Below are positions 1 through 6,600 of a stretch of DNA of 10,614 bases, piece by piece. The stretch spans positions 1-10,614 of the forward strand of contig CAKUPH010000073.1 in the NCBI GenBank assembly GCA_934675115.1, written 5' to 3'. Position 1 is the stretch's first letter. Every line of letters starts with the position of its first letter. The notes beneath the pieces are model-generated. The model worked only from the letters and a program-made list of their open reading frames with translations. It searched no databases and had not been told where the DNA came from. The position numbers were made by a program, and so were the translations under genes. The DNA is from an uncultured Oscillospiraceae bacterium (GTDB taxonomy: Bacteria > Bacillota > Clostridia > Oscillospirales > Oscillospiraceae).

Positions 1-229
1 GCAGTTTATTGTAGCACACCGCGGAAGGATTTTCAAGCGGCGGCGCCTGTCCAAATCGAAACTTTGTATGAACGGAATCGAGGCTGTTTTTGTTCGCTTT
101 GACACGGCGGAGAGCGGCTGTGTCCGAAAAACGCGCCTTGCACCACGAGATCCTGCCGGAGAACAGGGCACAATAGAGGCCCCGCAGCGTCATCCCGCCG
201 GGGCAAAATCATTCTTTTCATTCAATTAA
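1..229. other. GC-rich region without a recognised gene
   Basis: I can identify no gene here. On the plus strand, one frame is open from position 2 to the TAA ending at 229. It could be the tail of a gene entering from the left, but the translation is rich in Arg, Lys and Pro and matches no family I know. On the minus strand a 62-codon frame (221 to 33) is also open; it is Pro/Arg-rich and not recognisable. Both may simply reflect GC-rich sequence. A weak 6-bp stem (179-184 with 199-204, 14-nt loop) lies near the right edge. No tRNA, rRNA or transposon end is visible. Confidence 0.4.
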
Positions 230-440
230 ATAAATATGTAACCAACTTCCTTCTGTCAAAAGAAGCCATGAATTGAACGATGTAAACAGATAAATTGCTG
301 TGCATTTTTCCAGTTTACAAATTTCACGCTTCATGCTCTATTTATCAAAATGTTATTAAAATTATATTTTATACGTCCAAAACATCGTTTTATGCCTATA
401 AAGGTTCAATTTTGACGTTCGTGAAACTTTCGTTTTTCAA
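230..440. other. AT-rich intergenic stretch upstream of the giant protease gene
   Basis: Base composition changes abruptly from GC-rich to strongly AT-rich here, then returns to GC-rich before the coding region. The stretch contains several T- and A-runs and TATA-like words (for example TATAAA at 397-402), as expected for a promoter-containing leader. A short frame from a TTG at 295 lacks a ribosome binding site and is not believed to be a gene. Confidence 0.5.
314..342 (+). promoter_or_regulatory. Candidate sigma-A promoter for the protease gene
   Basis: A TTTACA -35-like hexamer (314-319) is followed after 17 nt by TCTATT (337-342), with an extended -10 TGn at 334-336. The predicted transcript would start near 349 and carry a leader of about 205 nt that includes the hairpin at 463-515. 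The -10 matches consensus at only four of six positions and the region is AT-rich, so other placements are possible. A TTGACG at 412-417 has no good -10 at the right distance. Confidence 0.3.
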
Positions 441-462
441 CAGCTTTCAGTTTGTCGGTCCA

Positions 463-515
463 ATATCCCGGGCAGTCACAGAGAGATGCCGTCTCCCTGT
501 GACCGTCCGGGATAT
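463..515 (+). promoter_or_regulatory. Long imperfect hairpin in the protease leader
   Basis: ATATCCCGG (463-471) pairs perfectly with CCGGGATAT (507-515). Inside it, GTCACAG (475-481) pairs with CTGTGAC (497-503), and GAGA (483-486) pairs with TCTC (492-495), leaving a short loop. Mismatches separate the three blocks. No T-run follows, so it is not a standard terminator. It ends 25 nt before the AGGAGG ribosome binding site, so it could stabilise the 5' end of the long mRNA, act in leader regulation, or as DNA serve as an operator. The function is inferred only from position. Confidence 0.55.
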
Positions 516-553
516 CCGAATATAAACACTCAGCAAGGACAGGAGGAAACCAC

Positions 554-643
554 ATGAAACACAGACGATCCATCCAAAAAGTGATGGCGCTTCTGCTGAC
601 GCTGACCATGCTGTGCGGTCTGGCCGTTCCGGCCGCCGCGGCA
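554..643 (+). other. Sec signal peptide of the protease
   Basis: Residues 1-30 show a basic N-terminus (KHRR, K9), a hydrophobic core of about 15 residues, and a PAAAA-G end fitting signal peptidase I cleavage after Ala30. Cys21 lies in the core but lacks a proper lipobox, so a lipoprotein is unlikely. Confidence 0.85.
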
Positions 644-3600
644 GGCAGTCCGCGCGGCACGTCTGTCTCCTTTGAAGAGACGGACGGCAGCTCCATCACA
701 GCCGGGCCTTCCCTCCGGCAGCAGACAGACAGCACAGAAACGTCCTTCTACCAGAGCGGCGACACGGTGCGCGTCTCCATTCTGCTGGAAGAACAGCCCG
801 CGCTGGAGCGCTACTCTCTGGAGGCTGTTCCCAGCTCTCAGGCGGCGGTTCAGAGCTACCGCAGCCAGCTGGAACGGCAGCAGGCTCAGCTAGCGAGTAC
901 CATTTCCCGGCAGGCCCTGAACGGCAGCCGCCTCGACGTGGTCTGGAACCTGACGCTGGCCGCGAACCTCATCTCCGCCAACGTCAAGTACGGCCAGATC
1001 GAGGACATTCTCGATGTGGACGGCGTCAAGGACGTCGTAGTGGAGCAGCGCTATGAGCCCATGGTACTGTCCCAGAGCGAAGCCAACGATCCCGCCATGG
1101 CCACCTCCGGCGCCATGATCGGCAGCGCGGCTGCCTACTCCGCCGGATATTACGGCGCGGGCAGCCGGATCGCCGTCATCGACACCGGCACGGATACCGA
1201 CCACCAGAGCTTCAACGAGGACGCCTTTCTTTACGCCGTGGCGGAGGATGCGGAAAGGGCCGACAAAAACGCGGCGGATTATGACCTGCTGGATAAAGAC
1301 GAAATTGCCGGAAAGCTCGCACAGCTCAACGCCTACAAGGAAAACAGCAGCATTTCCGCGGACCGGCTCTATGGCGGCGCAAAGCTGCCTTTTGGCTACA
1401 ACTATGTTGACCAGAGCTATGACATCACCCACGATGGCGACAGTCAGGGTGAGCACGGCTCCCACGTGGCCGGTATCGCCACCGCCAACCGCTATCTGAA
1501 AGACGGCGACAGCTATGTCTCCGCGCTGGACAGCGTCCACGTTCAGGGCGTCGCCCCGGACGCTCAGCTGCTCACCATGAAGGTGTTCGGCAAAAACGGC
1601 GGCGCTTATGACTCCGACTACATGGCCGCCATCGAGGACGCCATCGTTCTGGGGGCGGACGCCATCAACCTGTCCCTCGGTTCCGGCGGCCCCGGCAACG
1701 CTTCCAACAGCACCGCGGCCTATCAGGCCATTATGGATCGCCTCACCAATTCCGGCGTGGTGGTCTGCATCTCTGCCGGCAACTCCGATTCCTGGGCAGC
1801 GAACTCCCAGAACGGCGGCTACCTCTATACCGACGACGTCAGTATGCAGACCAACGGCAGCCCCGGCAGCTATACCAACTCCCTGTCCGTGGCCTCCGCC
1901 GACAACGACGGTACCACCGGCGAATATCTGACGGTGAACGGCAGCAGCATCTTTTATACGGACGGCTCCGGCCCCAAGAACAGCGCCTTCTCCACGCTGG
2001 CCGGTCAGACGCTGGAGTATGTCCTCATTGACGGCTACGGCACCGAGCGGGACTTCACCTATCTTGAGGATGAGGTCGATCTCACCGGCAAGGTGCTGAT
2101 CTGCTCCCGCGGCTCCATCAACTTCTCCGCCAAGGCCAACAACGCCGCCAAGGCGGGCGCCGCAGCCACAATCATTTATAACAATACCACCGGCACCTTC
2201 GGCATGGACCTTTCGGATTACAGCTACACCGCCCCCTGCGTCAACATCAGTCAGGCTGACGGCGCGATCCTGAAGGCCGCCGCAGAGAAGAACGAGGGCT
2301 GGTCCATCGACTATTACACCGGAAAATTCACCGTGGCGGATAACATCGGCACTCAGGTCTATCACAGTGAAAACTACAATGTAAGTTCCTTCTCCTCCTG
2401 GGGCATTCCCGGCGATCTGGCGCTCAAGCCCGAGATTACCGCCCCCGGCGGCAGCATCTACTCTATCAACGGCGCGGTAAAGGGCGGACAGGCCTACGAG
2501 ACCATGTCCGGTACGTCCATGGCCGCCCCTCAGGTGTCCGGCATGGCCGCGCTGGTGGCTCAGTACATCCGTGAGACCGGCAAAACCGGTAAGACCGGCC
2601 TTTCCGCCCGGACGCTGGCTCAGTCCCTGCTGATGTCTACCGCCCAGCCGATGCTAAACGGCAGCACCGGCTCCTACTGGTCCGTCCTTCAGCAGGGCGC
2701 TGGCCTTGCCAACGTGGGCGACGCCATCGCGGCCGAGACCTACGTCACCATGGGCAAAGACGCCACCGCCTCCTATGCCGACGGCAAGGTAAAGGCCGAG
2801 CTGGGCGCGGATGACGCCAGGAACGGCGCCTACACCTTCTCCTGCACCCTCACCAACCTGACGGACAAAGCCCAGAGCTACGCGCTCTCCGCCGACCTGT
2901 TCACGCAGGACATCTTTACCTATGGCGGCGTCTCCTATCTGGACACCGCCACCACGCCGCTGGCCTCCAGCGCCGTCTTTACCGTGGACGGCCAGACGCT
3001 CAGCGCGGGCAGCATCCCCGATTTCGACGGCAACGGCAGCGGCGATGCCGCCGATGTGGACGCCCTGCTGGCCTATGTAGCCGGGAGCCGCGAGAGCATC
3101 ACGAACAGCGATAAGGCAGACTTTGACGGCGACGGCAAAATTACCAGCTACGACGCCTATCAGTGGCTCCAGCGCGCCGGCCTTGCCGCGACGGTTCCCG
3201 CCAGCGGCTCTGTCACGGTCTCCGTGACCCTGACGCTCACCGACAAAAGCCAGCTGTCCGCCTATCCCAACGGCGCGTACATCGAGGGCTATGTCTTTGC
3301 CAAGGCCCTGCCCACCGCGGAAGGAACGGTCGGCGTCAGCCACTCCATCCCCGTGCTGGGCTACTACGGCAGCTGGAGCGCCCCGTCCATGTTTGAAAAG
3401 GGAAGCGCTTCCGCTTATGCTTCCGGCAGTGAGACCCGGACGCCCTATGTGGGCAGCGAGTATGCCAACTATGTCGCCATTCAGTACGCCGGAAGAAACG
3501 GCAGTTATTACTTCGGCGGCAATCCCATTCTGACGGACGAGACCTATGACCCCGCCCGCAACGCCATCAACTCCCTCAACGGCGACAAGCTCACCAAGGC

Positions 3601-6600
3601 GGGCTACACCCTCATCCGCAACGCCGCCAAGGCTCAGTTGAGCCTGAACAGCACCGATGGCACCGATGACAGGGACTGGACGCAGGATCTCTCCGGACTG
3701 GACGCCGCCTACTATTACGTCAACGGCGGCCGCTGGGTGAATACCGGCTACGCCGCCGACATCCACTGGACCCTCGCCAACGCCAAGGAGGGCAGCACTT
3801 ACATTCTGCGGCTTCAGGCCGCCACCGAGTACGACGTGAACGACGACGGCAGCGTGAATTGGGGCAGCCTCGGCGCTGGCTCCAAGCTGGAGATCCCCTT
3901 CACCATCGACAACACCGCCCCCACGCTGAACGCCGCTTCCCTCACGGGCGACCAGCTCACCGCTGCGAGCGGCACCAAGACCCTGACCCTCTCCGTGACC
4001 GAGAATCAGTATCTGGCCGCGGCCCTGCTCTACACCGCCGACGGCAGCACCTGCCTGCGGACCATCGACCCCAAGCAGACTACGGCAGGCGTGGTCCCCG
4101 AGCTGACCCTGACCACCGATGGTCTGGCCGACGGCGTTTACCTCCTGCAGCTCTACGATTACGCCATGAACGTCAGCACCTACCGGCTCTTCCTCGGTCA
4201 GGACGCGACGGACACGGCGGAGAGCGTCACCGTCTCCCCCGCCGGCATCCGCCTGCTGCCCGGCATGTCTCAGCAGCTGACGGCCAGCGTCCTGCCGGTC
4301 TCCGTGGCGGACAGCACCGTCACGTGGAGCAGCAGCGATGATACCGTCGCCACTGTGGATGAAAACGGCACCGTCACCGCCGTGGCCGAGGGCAAGTGCA
4401 CCGTCACCGCCACGTCCAACCTGACGGGCACCGTCTCCGGCAGCTGCGAGGTGGAGGTGTTCGCCCTCAGCAAGACCCTCAACGCCGTGGTCTGGGGCAA
4501 GGACGAGGATGCCCAGTGGGCCTCCTTCGATACCTCCACGCTCCCGGCATACACCACTCTCACCTCCGGCGCGCAGAGCGTGAAGCCTGTGGCCGTCACC
4601 TATGACGAGAACGGCGTCCTCTACGCCGCCGACATGGAGAGCGACGGCTCCGGCGCGACGCTCTACACCGTCGATCCCACGAACGAATTCGCGGCCACGG
4701 AAGTGGGCAGCACCGACGCCTGCTTCTTCGCGGATCTGGCTCAGGCCCCCACGCTGGGCTGTCTCATCGCCGTCTACGGCCCCTATCTCGTGGCGGTGGA
4801 CAAGACTGACGGCAGCGTGCAGGGTGCTTTGGAACTCTACTCCAACGCCATGGTGGGCATCGCCTACTGCGGCAGCTTCTACAGCAGCTACAACAAGTGC
4901 TGGCTGGACTCCTACCTGCTCATTGACTCCGCGGGCAACGTCTACCGCCAGAACCTGACCCTGCTGAACGGCCAATACAGCTACACCGATGACGGCGACA
5001 GCGGCTTCCTCTTCAGCACCGGTGCCGGCGTCAACGCCATGGACTACTTCTCCTCCGCCTATTACGACGGTTCTTACCTCTACTGGTCCGTTTACGATCA
5101 GGACACCAACGCCGCCCGCATCTTTGCCATCGACGTGACCAGTGAGAGCTGCTATGACCTTGGCAGCTTTGATGAAAACGTCTGGCCCGTGGCCGGCCTC
5201 TTTGAGCTGAACGGCGGCTCCGTGAGCGGCGGCAGCGCCCTGAAGGACATTCTGGGCGTGGAGGACGCGCAGCTCCAGTCCGACGGCTTCGCCGGGCAGG
5301 TGGCGCAGACCCCGCGCATAGCCATGACCGGCGGTCTCAACTCCGTCGTCAACGGCATCGCGCCCCAGTCCGCCTCCGAGATCGTGACCGGCGATAACGG
5401 CAGCACCGTCATCGTACAGCTCACCGCTCAGGATGCCGACGGCAGGGACGTCTCCTCCCACAGCGGCAAACTCACCGTTTCCTATGACGCTTCCAAGCTG
5501 ACTCTGGCCGAGAGCGGCGTCACCGTATATGCCGATCATTCCGGCGTGAAGCTCGGCAACGGCGAGATCGTCATCGCCTACGCCGACCTTGACGGCTTTG
5601 CCGCCGGTGACGCCGTAGCTGCCCTGCGCTTTACCGTAAACGCCGAGGACGCGGAACTCACCGTCGCCCATCAGGAGACGGACGCCGCCCTGAACGGCAC
5701 ACACACCGAGACCCTCCCCGTGACGGCGGAGGCCAGCACCCACCTGAACGCCACCCACGTCAAAAAGGTGGACGCCACCTGCGTCAGCGAAGGCAACATC
5801 GAGTACTGGTACTGCGCCGACTGCGGCAAGTACTTCCGGGACGCCGCCTGCACCCGGGAGATCGCCAACGGTCAGACCGGTACCGTCAGCAAGGTCAAGC
5901 CCCATGTCGATACCCGCGGCCTCACCGAGGTGAAGGCGGCAGCCGCTACCTGCACCGACGACGGTTACAAAATGGAACACTGGTACTGCGAACTCTGCGG
6001 CAAGCGCTTCTCCTTTGACGAGGACGAATGGACGCTCACCGAGCTGGATGCCGATGAGGTCGTGATCCCCGCTCTGGGCGGCGAGCACCTGCGCACCGTC
6101 CGGGATTCCAAGCCCGCCACCACGGAGGAAAACGGCTACACCGGCGACATCTATTGCAGCCGCTGCGGCATCCTTCTGGAAAAGGGCCGAGTCATTCCCA
6201 AGCTCACCACCTCAACACTGGACGAGGCCCTGAACGTCGAGGGCGGCAGCCTTCACTTTGAGACCTCCGGCGAATATCCCTGGGTCGTGGCCGAAAACGA
6301 CGGCGAGGCCTACGCCGTCTCCACCAACGAAACCACCGGCACCACCAGCGGCGCCGTTACCACCCGGATCCATCTGGAGAAGGGTCAGGCGCTGACCTTC
6401 CAGTGGAAAGCCAGCGGCGCAAGTTATGTGGATGCTGTCACCCTCACCGTCAACGGCGCGGGTATGGCCGTCCAGTACGTTCAGGACGAGGGCGATTCTT
6501 ACTTCGGTACGCCGGAGGATGACGAGTTCACCTGGGTCACCGGCATCTATGCCGCCGCTGCCGCCGGTGAGTACGCCTTCAGCTGGAGCTTCAAAAAAGG

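Noticed and set aside
101..116. 16-nt sequence GACACGGCGGAGAGCG repeated at 4211-4226
   Set aside because: Both copies fit common GC-biased codons for DTAES. With no extension on either side, chance plus codon bias is the simplest explanation.
179..208. 6-bp stem with a 14-nt loop as a terminator
   Set aside because: The stem is short, the loop is large and the downstream tail starts with AAAA rather than a T-run.
33..221. Minus-strand 62-codon frame as a gene
   Set aside because: Pro/Arg-rich translation with no recognisable family and no clear ribosome binding site; kept only as part of the unassigned block.
295..525. Plus-strand 76-codon frame from a TTG
   Set aside because: No ribosome binding site, it crosses the AT-rich promoter region and the 463-515 hairpin, and its translation has no domain or coding-like composition.
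554..643. Cys21 in the signal peptide as a lipoprotein lipobox
   Set aside because: The preceding residues (TML) lack the small Gly/Ala at -1, and a good AxA signal peptidase I site follows at 28-30.
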